From: UBA1757 sp045627385
GTDB taxonomy: Bacteria; Bacteroidota; Bacteroidia; Bacteroidales; UBA1402
Direction: 5' to 3'
Length of the DNA stretch: 64,000 bases
NCBI GenBank assembly: GCA_045627385.1
Contig: JAZQNO010000020.1
Location: 14,954 to 78,953, forward strand
Under the pieces are notes generated by a model. That model saw nothing but the letters and a program-made list of their open reading frames with translations. It made no database searches and was not told the DNA's origin. Made by a program: the position numbers and the translations under genes. Positions 35,501 through 42,962 of this stretch are shown piece after piece; within the stretch, counting starts at the first letter, position 1, and every line of letters starts with the position of its first letter.

Positions 35501-35820
35501 AGGATGCCGTCATGTATATGGCTGCGGAAAACGGAACTCAGTCCATCACATGGGAGATTGCTACGGGGTTGGCTCAAGTCTACGCACTCCGTTTCAACTA
35601 TCGCAATCTGTCAACGGAAGATGTGCCGGTCAAGCTGCGTATGACTTCGGCCGACGGCAGAGTGCTGAAGGAGTCGGTTCTGACCTTCTCTCCCAATGAC
35701 AGAGGCTGGAAGGCGCTCAGCACCACCACAGGCACTTACGTGAATGCGGGAACCTATTTTATCGAACTGTCAGCCCCCAGCATGGAAGGCCTGCAGTTAG
35801 AAAGTCTGGATGTCCAGTAA
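32596..35820 (+). CDS. Secreted glycoside hydrolase family 2 with malectin-like domain
   Basis: 1074 residues. Signal peptide 1-23 (CLPCLKAE). GH2 domains in order: sugar-binding jelly roll (about 25-185), immunoglobulin-like domain (185-290), TIM barrel (295-600) with acid/base Glu421 in GLQNES and probable nucleophile Glu491 in LNGEYG, further beta domains, then a malectin-like carbohydrate-binding module around residues 740-875 (YRLELYFVEPWYGTGG) and a C-terminal beta-sandwich. Most likely a beta-galactosidase or a related beta-glycosidase; the exact activity cannot be read. It would act in the periplasm or at the surface and feed the symporter and GH31 upstream. Converges with the Spy-like gene at 35846. 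Confidence 0.87.
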   Translation: MKKFIPMAVAGMLGLVCLPCLKAETLSLNEAWQTYLLESHTGAPTDTFTVDIPHNWDDYYGYRQLTHGNLHGSAFYSCHFSLTDKQWHDGRHGLLRFEGVGSYATVRLNGRDLGRYAGGRVCFFVDATEALRTGDNYLEVKVEHPEMISDLPCVCGGCSSEWGFSEGSQPLGIFRPLSLELTDEVRVEPFGVHVWSNDALDTLFVETEIRNQTSREQTVVLNSKAVGAEGETLLSFDGLGLRVPADTVVIVRQSVRLDKFRRWSPTDPYLYSLESVLNDSRGTQQYALSTRFGLRSISWPVKRQDGDGRFYINGEPYFINGTCEYEHLLGGGHAFSEAQIRARAKEILSAGFNAYRDAHQPHNLLYQQIWDENGVLFWTQLSAHIWYDTPEFRETFKAQMRQWVRERRNSPSVVLWGLQNESVLPESFARECCEIIREMDPTARTMRAITTCNGGVGTDWNVVQNWSGTYGGDLFLYDRELAGPSQLLNGEYGAWRTFGLHQEPAPFDAQGAYSEERFTQLLETKVRLAEQARDRVCGQFQWIFESHDNPGRRQPEEAYRAIDRVGPVNYKGLLTPWEEPVDAYYMYRSNYVEAEEDPMVYVVSHTWPDRFPTSASADVEVFSNCDSVVLFNDADGCRLGSQARPEGKGRHFVFQKVSIRYNVLKAVGYVGGKSCAEDLIVLSNLPESPEFKSLYVCSDGRRLTAKTDLLRPAKGYRYVCRLNCGGDDYTDAYGHLWQQDNLIWSHSWAQDFPSMNPYQASQRWTADPIANTRDWPLIGHFRYGRQRLSYRFPLPNGSYRLELYFVEPWYGTGGMKDASGLRRFDVAVNGETRLKDLDIWSEAGHDAGLRKTLDVEVTDGCLCVSFPKVEVSQALISAIAISCRDRKLSKEATAMLQENLFPVTKSLNAIEYAQNYVDDWSWEEADGICYGKLPSELLPEDIPARPSVNYPAVEAAREGQWRQIFERKKDAVMYMAAENGTQSITWEIATGLAQVYALRFNYRNLSTEDVPVKLRMTSADGRVLKESVLTFSPNDRGWKALSTTTGTYVNAGTYFIELSAPSMEGLQLESLDVQ

Positions 35821-35830
35821 AAGAAAAGGC

Positions 35831-35860
35831 AAAAAAAGTCGGCCGTCATTTGCGGTCGAC
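35831..35860 (-). terminator. Rho-independent terminator of the sigma-factor operon
   Basis: On the minus strand, an 8-bp stem with one G-T pair (35860-35853 with 35845-35838) and a 7-base loop containing the Spy-like gene stop codon is followed by seven T (35837-35831). The gap to the converging GH2 gene is only 25 bases. Confidence 0.6.
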
Positions 35861-36325
35861 TTGGCGGAGTATCTCGCGTGTCCAGGCGTCTTCTGTCTGA
35901 TAAAACTTGTAGATCTTTTCGGGACTCAGCAATTTTGTCAGCTGTTCGTAAAACTCCCGGTCTACCGTCGCCTGACTTTCTTTCAGCTCGATGATTCTTT
36001 TGTTGACGCGGGTGTAATTGGCAGCCGCGTCTTCCGTTTTCTTGAAACATTTGCCCAACTCGTGGTTGATTTTCCAGCTTTTCAGACTGTATTCGTTGTA
36101 GATGGGCCAAAAGAGATCGGATTCTTCAGGAGTGAGACCGATGCGACTGGTGTAGAAAGCCACCATGCGCTGGCGTATTTCCAAGCGTTTGGCTTCGAGC
36201 TGCTGGCGGCGTTCGGCTTTCTGCGCCTCGGTCAGCTGTTGACCTGCGTTGGCTTGAGAAGTCTGTGCCGGCACATTGGCGCAAACAGACAGGAGCAGCA
36301 GAAGGGGAAGGAATATCTTTTTCAT
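35846..36325 (-). CDS. Spy/CpxP-like periplasmic protein
   Basis: 159 residues. Signal peptide 1-22 or so (FLPLLLLLSVCANVPAQ), then an almost entirely helical, charged protein: Gln/Glu/Ala-rich segment (LTEAQKAERRQQLEAKRLE), MVAFYTSRIGLTPEESDLFW, and KLLSPEKIYKFYQTED. The two LT/LS-P-E-E/K helix caps are the pattern of Spy/CpxP-type periplasmic chaperone-sensors, which Bacteroidota often encode behind an ECF sigma factor. The ATG at 36325 gives the signal peptide; the upstream extension has none. It lies 7 bases after the membrane protein gene and is probably the operon's envelope effector or sensor. Family assignment is by pattern, not a firm match. Confidence 0.68.
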   Translation of the reverse strand: MKKIFLPLLLLLSVCANVPAQTSQANAGQQLTEAQKAERRQQLEAKRLEIRQRMVAFYTSRIGLTPEESDLFWPIYNEYSLKSWKINHELGKCFKKTEDAAANYTRVNKRIIELKESQATVDREFYEQLTKLLSPEKIYKFYQTEDAWTREILRQVDRK

Positions 36326-36332
36326 TGCCCAA

Positions 36333-36701
36333 TCAATCCATGTTGTCTTCGTCTTCGTAGAGGTAGTAGTAGATGGCGTTGCCATCGAGTGATCCGATCA
36401 GAATGTCTTCTGCGGTGAGTTCCGTATCGATGGAAATCTCTTCCAACTGATCGAGCAAAGTGTACTGTTCGGCCGGTTCTTCCTGGTGGCGGAGTTTCAT
36501 CACACCGTTAATGGTGAGGAACATCAGCACAAACATGGCAGCAAAATAAACATACGGGCGGAAACGGCCCCACATCGTCATACGCGGAGTCTCCATTTCG
36601 TCCAAACGGGCGTCCAGCCGAGCCTGAAAATCATCGAAATAATTCTCAGGGAGCTGGAAACAACTTCTGTCGCCCGGTTCTTTCAAACAATCCTTATTCA
36701 T
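36333..36701 (-). CDS. Small single-pass membrane protein, probable anti-sigma factor
   Basis: 122 residues. The N-terminal 45 residues are cytoplasmic (LPENYFDDFQARLDARLDEM, a segment common in Bacteroidota proteins next to ECF sigma genes). One transmembrane helix follows (about 49-66, YVYFAAMFVLMFLTING), then an acidic periplasmic tail with a Tyr/Asp/Glu-rich end (YYYLYEDEDNMD). No zinc-binding anti-sigma motif is present. Position between the ECF sigma gene and the Spy-like gene suggests it holds the sigma factor at the membrane. The role is inferred from context and topology. Confidence 0.62.
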   Translation of the reverse strand: MNKDCLKEPGDRSCFQLPENYFDDFQARLDARLDEMETPRMTMWGRFRPYVYFAAMFVLMFLTINGVMKLRHQEEPAEQYTLLDQLEEISIDTELTAEDILIGSLDGNAIYYYLYEDEDNMD

Positions 36702-36763
36702 AAAACTCTTTAAACATTCCTTTGACGATACTCGCTTTCAAAGGTTTAAAATATCAATTATTT

Positions 36764-37318
36764 CTATATCAAATCGGCTGTCAGGTAAGCCTGTATCTTC
36801 TTGACGGCTATGTGGTACGAGGCTTTCAGAGCGCCGACCGAAGTGCCCAGTATTTCGGACATTTCTTCGTATTTCATGTCGTCGTAATATTTCATATTGA
36901 ACACCAGCCGCTGTTTGTCGGGCAGGTTCAGAACGGCTTTCTGGAGCTTCTCGGTAGTCTCATCGCCCGAAAAATAGGGGTCGCTGTGGAGTTGTTGCAC
37001 CATCACATCTTCCAGATCGGTGAAATCGGCCAGGCTCTCTTCGCGCTGCTTGTTCAGAAACGAGTACGTTTCGTTGATGGCGATGCGGAACATCCAGGTG
37101 GACAGGCGGGAATCGCCTTTGAACTGATCCAAGTGCTCCCAGACTTTGATGAAGGTGTTCTGCAAAATGTCGTCGGAATCGTCGTGCGACAACACCATCT
37201 TTCGAATCTGCCAATACAGCGAATGGGACATCTCTTTGACGAGCCGGCTGAATCCCTGCCGCTTGGTCTTTTCGTCGGCAAGCAGTTTCAGAATCTCTTT
37301 TTCGGTTTGGATGTCCAT
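36764..37318 (-). CDS. RNA polymerase sigma factor, ECF (sigma-70 family)
   Basis: 184 residues with the two ECF domains: region 2 (about 15-95, DDSDDILQNTFIKVWEHLDQ and LSTWMFRIAINETY) and region 4 (about 125-180, LPDKQRLVFNMKYYDDMKYE then LGTSVGALKASYHIAVKKIQ). No region 1 or 3. It sits 45 bases after cdsA and 62 bases before the putative anti-sigma gene. No TAnnTTTG box lies in front, which fits either read-through from ftsH-cdsA or an own ECF-type promoter. Likely targets are its own operon and envelope genes. Confidence 0.93.
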   Translation of the reverse strand: MDIQTEKEILKLLADEKTKRQGFSRLVKEMSHSLYWQIRKMVLSHDDSDDILQNTFIKVWEHLDQFKGDSRLSTWMFRIAINETYSFLNKQREESLADFTDLEDVMVQQLHSDPYFSGDETTEKLQKAVLNLPDKQRLVFNMKYYDDMKYEEMSEILGTSVGALKASYHIAVKKIQAYLTADLI

Positions 37319-37363
37319 AGTTGGCTGATTAACTAAATAAAGACATTGACTTGTCCGAATGGT

Positions 37364-38179
37364 TTAAAAACAGAGCAGATAGAAACAGGCGGCGGCAGGA
37401 AGCGCCATCAGACTGCTGTCGAAACGGTCGAGCAGACCGCCGTGACCGGGCATGATGCGTCCGGAGTCCTTGACGCCGGTCACGCGCTTGAGCGTGGATT
37501 CGAACAGGTCGCCCATCACGCCGAACAGGCCGCAGAGAAGGGCGAAGCCCAACCATTGCCAGAGACTGTCGAAGTGGAAACTGAAGAGGCCGGTGAAATG
37601 AAAAAGGGCGGCGGCGACCAGTGTGAACAGAAGTCCGCCGACTAGACCTTCCACCGTTTTGTGCGGAGAAATCCGTTCGATCAGATGGTGTTTGCCCAGA
37701 AAACGACCGGTAAGATAGGCAAAAGTGTCTGAAATCCAGATGAAAATGAAAACACAAAGGGCCAGTTCCGGATGGTAGCTGTGCTCTTTGCCGAAAACCA
37801 GCAGGCAGAGTGACATCATGGGAATGGCAATGTACAGCTGTCCGAACAGACTGTAGGCCACACTGTCGATGTCCGTGAGCTTGCTCTTGAACACTTCTTC
37901 ACACAAAATGAGGAGAAAGACAAGCAGATAGGGGAGAAACACCTGCGCGGAGACCTGTCCGGCCCCGTAGAGCCAGGCGGCCGTGAACAGGTAGATGCCG
38001 CCCAGCAGATTGAGCGGCAGGTTGATGCGGACGCCTTTTTGACGGAACATCCGGTAGAATTCCCACAGGCAGATGAGCGTGACGGCGGCGAAGACACCGC
38101 CGAAGGCCACCGGCCCCAGGAGGAAACCGCCGATGACGACGGCCAGAAAAACGATACCGCTTATGGTTCGGGTCAGCAT
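37364..38179 (-). CDS. cdsA: Phosphatidate cytidylyltransferase
   Basis: Integral inner-membrane enzyme making CDP-diacylglycerol from phosphatidic acid and CTP, the branch point of phospholipid synthesis. 271 residues, about eight hydrophobic helices. The CDP-alcohol signature SDTFAYLTGRFLGKH with following ISPHKTVEGLVGGL holds the conserved Asp and Lys of the family. Its start lies inside the last codons of ftsH (7-base overlap), as is usual in the Bacteroidota rsfS-ftsH-cdsA cluster. Confidence 0.95.
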   Translation of the reverse strand: MLTRTISGIVFLAVVIGGFLLGPVAFGGVFAAVTLICLWEFYRMFRQKGVRINLPLNLLGGIYLFTAAWLYGAGQVSAQVFLPYLLVFLLILCEEVFKSKLTDIDSVAYSLFGQLYIAIPMMSLCLLVFGKEHSYHPELALCVFIFIWISDTFAYLTGRFLGKHHLIERISPHKTVEGLVGGLLFTLVAAALFHFTGLFSFHFDSLWQWLGFALLCGLFGVMGDLFESTLKRVTGVKDSGRIMPGHGGLLDRFDSSLMALPAAACFYLLCF

Positions 38180-40245
38180 GATTCTTGATTGTCGGGTTCT
38201 GACTGTACTTCTTCGGATTGAGGCTCAGACGGACCTTCGGTTTGAGGTTCGGTGGCCGGCTGCGTTTCCTCCTCCTCCTCCTTCAGCGCTTTGTTCTCTT
38301 CGAACAGCTCTTCGGTGCGGGATGACCAGGGACGCTTGCCGAAAATCTGTTCCAGATCGTCGGCGAAGATGACTTCGCGCTCGACCAGAAGGTCAGCCAG
38401 GCGGTGATGTCCTTCGGCGTTCTCGGTGAGTATCCGTTTGGCACGTTCGTACTGCTCGTCGATGAGCTGTTTCACTTCCCGGTCGATCAGTTCGGCCGTC
38501 TTCTCGCTGAAGGGTTTCTGGAAGGAATAGTCGCTGGCGCCGGTCGAATCGAAGTAGGAGACGTTGCGCAATTGATCGCTCATGCCGTAATAGGCGACAA
38601 TGGCATACACTTGCTTGGAAACGCGTTCCAGATCGTTGAGCGCTCCGGTGGACACTTTACCCAAGAACAGTTCTTCGGCGGCGCGTCCGCCCAAAGTGGA
38701 GCATATTTCGTCGAGCATCTGCTCTTTGGTGGTCAGCTGACGTTCTTCGGGCAGATACCAGGCGGCACCTAAAGCCTTTCCACGGGGCACGATGGTGACT
38801 TTGATGAGCGGATGGGCGAATTCGAGCAGCCAGCTGAGGGTGGCGTGACCGGATTCGTGTATGGCGATGGCCCGCCTTTCCTCGGCGGTCATGATTTTGT
38901 TCTTCTTTTCCAATCCGCCGACGATGCGGTCAACGGCATCCAGAAAATCCTGCTTCTCGATGGTCTTCTTGTTTTTGCGGGCGGCAATCAGGGCTGCCTC
39001 GTTGCAGACATTGGCGATGTCGGCACCGGAAAAACCGGGAGTCTGCTTGGCCAGAAAGTCCGATTGGATGCCGGGATCCAACTTCAGCGGCCGCAGATGC
39101 ACTTCGAAGATTTCCTTGCGTTCGTTGATGTCGGGCAGGTCCACACTGATCTGGCGGTCGAAGCGGCCGGCACGGAGCAGGGCCTTGTCGAGAATGTCGG
39201 CCCGGTTGGTGGCGGCCAGAATGATGATGCCGCTGTTGGTGCCGAAACCGTCCATTTCGGTCAGAAGCTGGTTCAGCGTATTTTCGCGTTCGTCATTGGA
39301 ACCCATGTTCGGGTTGCGGCCTCGGGCACGGCCCACAGCGTCGATTTCGTCGATGAAGATGCTGCAAGGAGCCTTTTCCTTGGCCTGACGGAACAGGTCT
39401 CTCACGCGGGATGCGCCGACACCGACAAACATTTCCACGAAATCCGAACCCGACAGAGAGAAGAAGGGGACGTCCGCTTCACCGGCCACTGCCTTGGCCA
39501 ACAATGTCTTACCGGTTCCCGGAGGGCCGACCAGAAGGGCTCCCTTGGGTATTTTGCCGCCCAGTTCCGTGTATTTGGCCGGATTTTTCAGGAATGCGAC
39601 GATTTCCTCCACTTCCTGCTTGGCTTCGGCCAGACCGGCCACATCCTTGAAGGTGACCTTGTCGGCGCCGGTCTTGTCGAACAGACGGGCCTGCGACTTG
39701 CCGACGTTGAACACGCCGCCGTTGGGTCCGCCACCTCCGTTGGGACCTCCCATCATCCGTCTCATCAGGAAGACATAGAGCAGAATCAGCAGAATGAAGG
39801 GTCCTACATTGACCAGCAGGCTGACCAGCACGTTGGAGCCTTCCTTGAAGATGACTTCCACTTCGGCGCCATTTTCAGTTCTTGCCTTGTCTATCAAAGC
39901 GTTGAACTGCTCGGCAGATGCGATACGGATGAGCAGGCGGGGAGGGTTCTTCTCGTTGACGTTTTCGCCGAAGACCTCTTTAAGAGCCTCTTTGCGAACG
40001 GTGAGTTCCACTTGCTTGCGGTTGGAGATGCAGACGGCCCTCTCTATCTGGCCGGCACGGACGTAAGTCTCCATTTTCGACCAGGAGATTTCCTGCGTGC
40101 CGCCGCCTTTGCCGTTTCCGAAGAAATTGATGCCGAACAGGCCGAACAGGATAATCAGATAGATCCAGTAGATGCTGAAGCCCTTCTTCGGGCGCTTTCC
40201 TTGGGGAGAGTGACCGCTCCCGCCGGGTATGTTACGTTTGTCCAT
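38173..40245 (-). CDS. ftsH: ATP-dependent zinc metalloprotease FtsH
   Basis: Membrane-anchored AAA+ protease that degrades misfolded membrane proteins and selected regulators. 690 residues: two transmembrane helices (about 23-42 and 140-161) flanking a periplasmic domain, Gly/Asn-rich linker (GGPNGGGGPNGG), AAA domain with Walker A GPPGTGKT (240-247), Walker B IFIDEID, second region of homology (ATNRADILDKALLRAGRFDR), and protease domain with zinc motif HESGH (463-467; most FtsH have HEAGH). The acidic Glu/Pro/Gln-rich tail (last 55 residues) is probably disordered. The ATG at 40245 is 2 bases after rsfS; upstream codons overlap rsfS. Confidence 0.98.
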   Translation of the reverse strand: MDKRNIPGGSGHSPQGKRPKKGFSIYWIYLIILFGLFGINFFGNGKGGGTQEISWSKMETYVRAGQIERAVCISNRKQVELTVRKEALKEVFGENVNEKNPPRLLIRIASAEQFNALIDKARTENGAEVEVIFKEGSNVLVSLLVNVGPFILLILLYVFLMRRMMGGPNGGGGPNGGVFNVGKSQARLFDKTGADKVTFKDVAGLAEAKQEVEEIVAFLKNPAKYTELGGKIPKGALLVGPPGTGKTLLAKAVAGEADVPFFSLSGSDFVEMFVGVGASRVRDLFRQAKEKAPCSIFIDEIDAVGRARGRNPNMGSNDERENTLNQLLTEMDGFGTNSGIIILAATNRADILDKALLRAGRFDRQISVDLPDINERKEIFEVHLRPLKLDPGIQSDFLAKQTPGFSGADIANVCNEAALIAARKNKKTIEKQDFLDAVDRIVGGLEKKNKIMTAEERRAIAIHESGHATLSWLLEFAHPLIKVTIVPRGKALGAAWYLPEERQLTTKEQMLDEICSTLGGRAAEELFLGKVSTGALNDLERVSKQVYAIVAYYGMSDQLRNVSYFDSTGASDYSFQKPFSEKTAELIDREVKQLIDEQYERAKRILTENAEGHHRLADLLVEREVIFADDLEQIFGKRPWSSRTEELFEENKALKEEEEETQPATEPQTEGPSEPQSEEVQSEPDNQESC

Positions 40246-40247
40246 AA

Positions 40248-40607
40248 TCAGTCGAGGTTGGGAATGTCGGTCAGAGAAGCGTCGGACCAAAGGTGTTCAA
40301 GGTCGTAGAACTGACGGGTGTTTTTCTCAAAGATGTGCACCATCACGTCGCCGTAGTCCATGGCCACCCAAAGCGCATGGCCTTGTCCTTCCATGGAAAA
40401 CGGCTTCTGGTGCAGCTGTTTGCGTACGGTTTCGCATATCGAGTCTGCGATGGCCATGATTTGGATGTTGGTGTTGCCTTCGCATATGACGAAATAATCG
40501 CAGACATGCGTTTCGAGAGCGCTCATGTCGACGATGGAGATATTCTTGCCTTTCTTTTCCTGGACGGCATCGATGATGACATTCAGCAGTTTTTCGTTTT
40601 CAGTCAT
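40248..40607 (-). CDS. rsfS: Ribosomal silencing factor RsfS (Iojap family)
   Basis: Binds ribosomal protein uL14 on the 50S subunit and blocks subunit joining when nutrients are low. 119 residues, typical length. The family motif lines are intact: VDMSALETHVCDYFVICEG, then GHALWVAMDYGDVMVHIFEK and FYDLEHLWSDA. First gene of rsfS-ftsH-cdsA; a -7 box lies 27 bases upstream at 40634-40641. Confidence 0.97.
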   Translation of the reverse strand: MTENEKLLNVIIDAVQEKKGKNISIVDMSALETHVCDYFVICEGNTNIQIMAIADSICETVRKQLHQKPFSMEGQGHALWVAMDYGDVMVHIFEKNTRQFYDLEHLWSDASLTDIPNLD

Positions 40608-40633
40608 AAATGTTGGTAGGATATGTTATCCGA

Positions 40634-40641
40634 CAAAGATA
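40634..40641 (-). promoter_or_regulatory. Bacteroidales -7 promoter element for rsfS-ftsH-cdsA
   Basis: TATCTTTG on the minus strand, a full TAnnTTTG match, 26 bases before the rsfS start at 40607. No TTTG at the usual -33 distance. Confidence 0.55.
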
Positions 40642-40732
40642 CAATGGAAATACGTAACATAGGTATCTCCCGACTGAATTTTAAGATTTTTTTGGGTGGA
40701 GCGGGGCGGCCGACAGAAGTCGGGCCCGTGCC

Positions 40733-42808
40733 TTATGCCTTGATGATGCGTTCTCCCAGATGGCGTGCGAATTCCTTTTCGATTTCGCGCTGCTGCTGGT
40801 ACACCTTCATCCATCGGGTGACCGCTTCGTCGTCTTTGGTCCGTGACGCTTCCTTGATTTTGGTCAAAGTCTCTTCGATGGACTTTTTCAGAAGCTGGAA
40901 CTTGTATTCGTCCATCAGGCGGGGCACCAAGAGGTCCAGCATTTCGTCTTCTCTTTCTATCTTCTTGTGAAATACGGCGTTGCGGTTTTCGGATTCGTCG
41001 GGCAGGTAGATGCGGCTGAGCTCGTATCGCTCCGTCACCAGATCGGCGGCCAGCAGGCTCACCTGGCTGTCGCGATGCTGAAGGAAGAAACGCTCGGCCA
41101 CGAATCCCTCGTCGAGACGGTGCTGCCAGGCTTCTTCAAGAAGGTTTCTGAAAATGGGTGTGCTGAGCGTAATTTGGTCTCTTTCAAAGTCTTCACGGAT
41201 GAATTCGAGGACAGAAACACTGCTGCCGTCTTCGTTTTCACAAATGGGCCTTTCTCCGTATCGGACCAGCATCCTCATCAGATTCTTTTCGTAAGCCTCC
41301 AGCGGATTGACGCGCGACGCCTGCTGTCGGGCCCTGTCGGAGGACCGGACTTCGGGTCGGCTGTTCTCGGGCAGTACGGAAGCGCCTGCATCCGACGTGG
41401 AAGAGTGGGAGAGACCTCCCGTTGCGCCGGATGTGACCGCTTGGGAGACTTGACCCTGCTGCTGACGGTATTCCAGTTCGCGTTTCTGCCGGTTGCGGTC
41501 GATGAGCCGACTGCGCTGCAGGTTGACCTGCTTGAGCAGCAGATCTTCTCGCGTCTCCAACAGACGGCTGCACTGACGGATGTATTCGGATCGGATTATT
41601 TCGTTGGGAATCAGAGAAATGCTTTCAACCAGATCTTGTATCAGGTTGGCTCTTCCGATGGGGTCGTCGCTGCAGTCTTTCAGCAGGATATCCGTCTTGA
41701 AGCGGATGAAATCCGTTTCGTGCGTGCGGATGTATTCCATGGTCTCGGAAGTGCTGTGTGACTGTGCGTAGGAGTCGGGGTCTTCTCCGTCGGGCAGGAG
41801 AACCACCTTGATGTTGAGACCTTCCTCCAGCAGAAGGTTGATGCCCCGCAGCGAGGCCTTGATGCCGGCCGCATCGCCGTCGTAGAGCACCGTGACGTTG
41901 TCGGTGAAACGATGGATGAGCCGTATCTGCCCGTGTGTCAGTGCGGTGCCGGAGGAGGCGACTACGTTGCAGATGCCGGCCTGATGCATGGAGATCACGT
42001 CCAGATAGCCTTCCACCAGATAGCAGCGGTTCTGTCTGACAATCTCCTGTTTGGCGAAGTATATGCCGTACAGTTCCGAACTCTTGTGGTAGATTTCGGA
42101 TTCGGGCGAATTGATGTATTTGCCCACATTCTCCTTCTTCTTGAGAATGCGTCCGCCGAAGGCCACCACTTTGCCGCTGACGGTGTGGACGGGGAAGATG
42201 ACACGACCGCGGTAGCGGTCGAAAAGCGCTTCGTTATCGGCGGCGACGGAAAGCCCGGTCTTTACCAACAGATCTTTTTTGTAACCCTTTGACAATGCGA
42301 GTTTTGAGAAATCATCCCGACGTTCTGCGCAGTACCCTAATTGGAATTTTTTTATAGTCTCTTCGCGTAGTCCTCTCTGTTGGAAGTAGGCCAGTCCGAC
42401 AGCCCGTCCGTCGGTGCTGTTGAAAAGTACATTCGTAAAGTAGTCGCGCGCGTATTCGTTGACCACGAACATGCTTTCGCGTTCGTTGTTCAGCTGCTCC
42501 TCTTCGGGGGTCAGCTCCCGTTCGACCACTTCGATGCCGTATTTGCGGGCCAGCCACTTGAGCGCGTCGTAATAGCTGAGCTGCTCGTGCTCCATGATGA
42601 AATGGACCACATTGCCGCCTTTGCCGCAACTGAAACATTTGCATATCCCTTTGGAAGGGGATACGTAAAACGATGGGGTCTTGTCGTCGTGGAAAGGGCA
42701 GAGGCCGACATAGTTGACACCCCGCTTTCGCAGGCTGACGAATTCGCCGACCACCTCTTCGATTCTGGCGGCGCCCAAGATGCGGTTTACGGTGTTCTGA
42801 TCAATCAT
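40733..42808 (-). CDS. dnaG: DNA primase
   Basis: Makes RNA primers at the replication fork. 691 residues. N-terminal CHC2 zinc finger with Cys37, His40, Cys58 and Cys61 (CPFHDDKTPSF, CFSCGKGGN), RNA-polymerase core, Toprim motifs (CYLVEGYLDVISMHQAG and VTVLYDGDAAGIKA), a low-complexity Gln/Ser/Gly linker (about 515-560), and a C-terminal helicase-binding-like domain. The start at 42808 (MIDQNTVNRIL) is set by the family N-terminus; the 76 upstream codons cover the intergenic region. No convincing promoter box close by; CAAAATTA at 42922-42929 could be a distant minus-strand -7 box. Confidence 0.97.
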   Translation of the reverse strand: MIDQNTVNRILGAARIEEVVGEFVSLRKRGVNYVGLCPFHDDKTPSFYVSPSKGICKCFSCGKGGNVVHFIMEHEQLSYYDALKWLARKYGIEVVERELTPEEEQLNNERESMFVVNEYARDYFTNVLFNSTDGRAVGLAYFQQRGLREETIKKFQLGYCAERRDDFSKLALSKGYKKDLLVKTGLSVAADNEALFDRYRGRVIFPVHTVSGKVVAFGGRILKKKENVGKYINSPESEIYHKSSELYGIYFAKQEIVRQNRCYLVEGYLDVISMHQAGICNVVASSGTALTHGQIRLIHRFTDNVTVLYDGDAAGIKASLRGINLLLEEGLNIKVVLLPDGEDPDSYAQSHSTSETMEYIRTHETDFIRFKTDILLKDCSDDPIGRANLIQDLVESISLIPNEIIRSEYIRQCSRLLETREDLLLKQVNLQRSRLIDRNRQKRELEYRQQQGQVSQAVTSGATGGLSHSSTSDAGASVLPENSRPEVRSSDRARQQASRVNPLEAYEKNLMRMLVRYGERPICENEDGSSVSVLEFIREDFERDQITLSTPIFRNLLEEAWQHRLDEGFVAERFFLQHRDSQVSLLAADLVTERYELSRIYLPDESENRNAVFHKKIEREDEMLDLLVPRLMDEYKFQLLKKSIEETLTKIKEASRTKDDEAVTRWMKVYQQQREIEKEFARHLGERIIKA

Positions 42809-42909
42809 TTTTGACGCTTTTAAGCCTCTTTGGAGGAATATGGACAAAAATTCACCCACTTTCAGTAAAATTTGCCAAAAGCCCTCTGCAATGGTGACGC
42901 TTTTATTGG

Positions 42910-42917
42910 TATATTTG
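42910..42917 (+). promoter_or_regulatory. Bacteroidales -7 promoter element for the FAS1-SusCD operon
   Basis: TATATTTG, a full TAnnTTTG match, 45 bases before the ATG at 42963. No good -33 TTTG at 19-21 bases. It supports the start at 42963, since the alternative upstream codon at 42840 would precede transcription. It is the only promoter-like box I see in front of the six-gene run. Confidence 0.6.
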
Positions 42918-42962
42918 CCCGCAAAATTAATACATCCGAAGGGAATTTCAAAAGTAACAATC

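Noticed and set aside
40690..40732. Hairpin with CCGAC/GTCGG stem after dnaG as a terminator
   Set aside because: The stem is short with a bulge and no T run follows on the minus strand.
42922..42929. Minus-strand TAATTTTG as the dnaG promoter
   Set aside because: It fits TAnnTTTG but is about 115 bases from the start codon, has no -33 box, and overlaps the FAS1 operon promoter region; too weak to list as a feature.
42840..42962. Upstream start for the first FAS1 gene
   Set aside because: The extra 41 codons span the intergenic region and the promoter box at 42910; the ATG at 42963 gives a proper lipoprotein signal.
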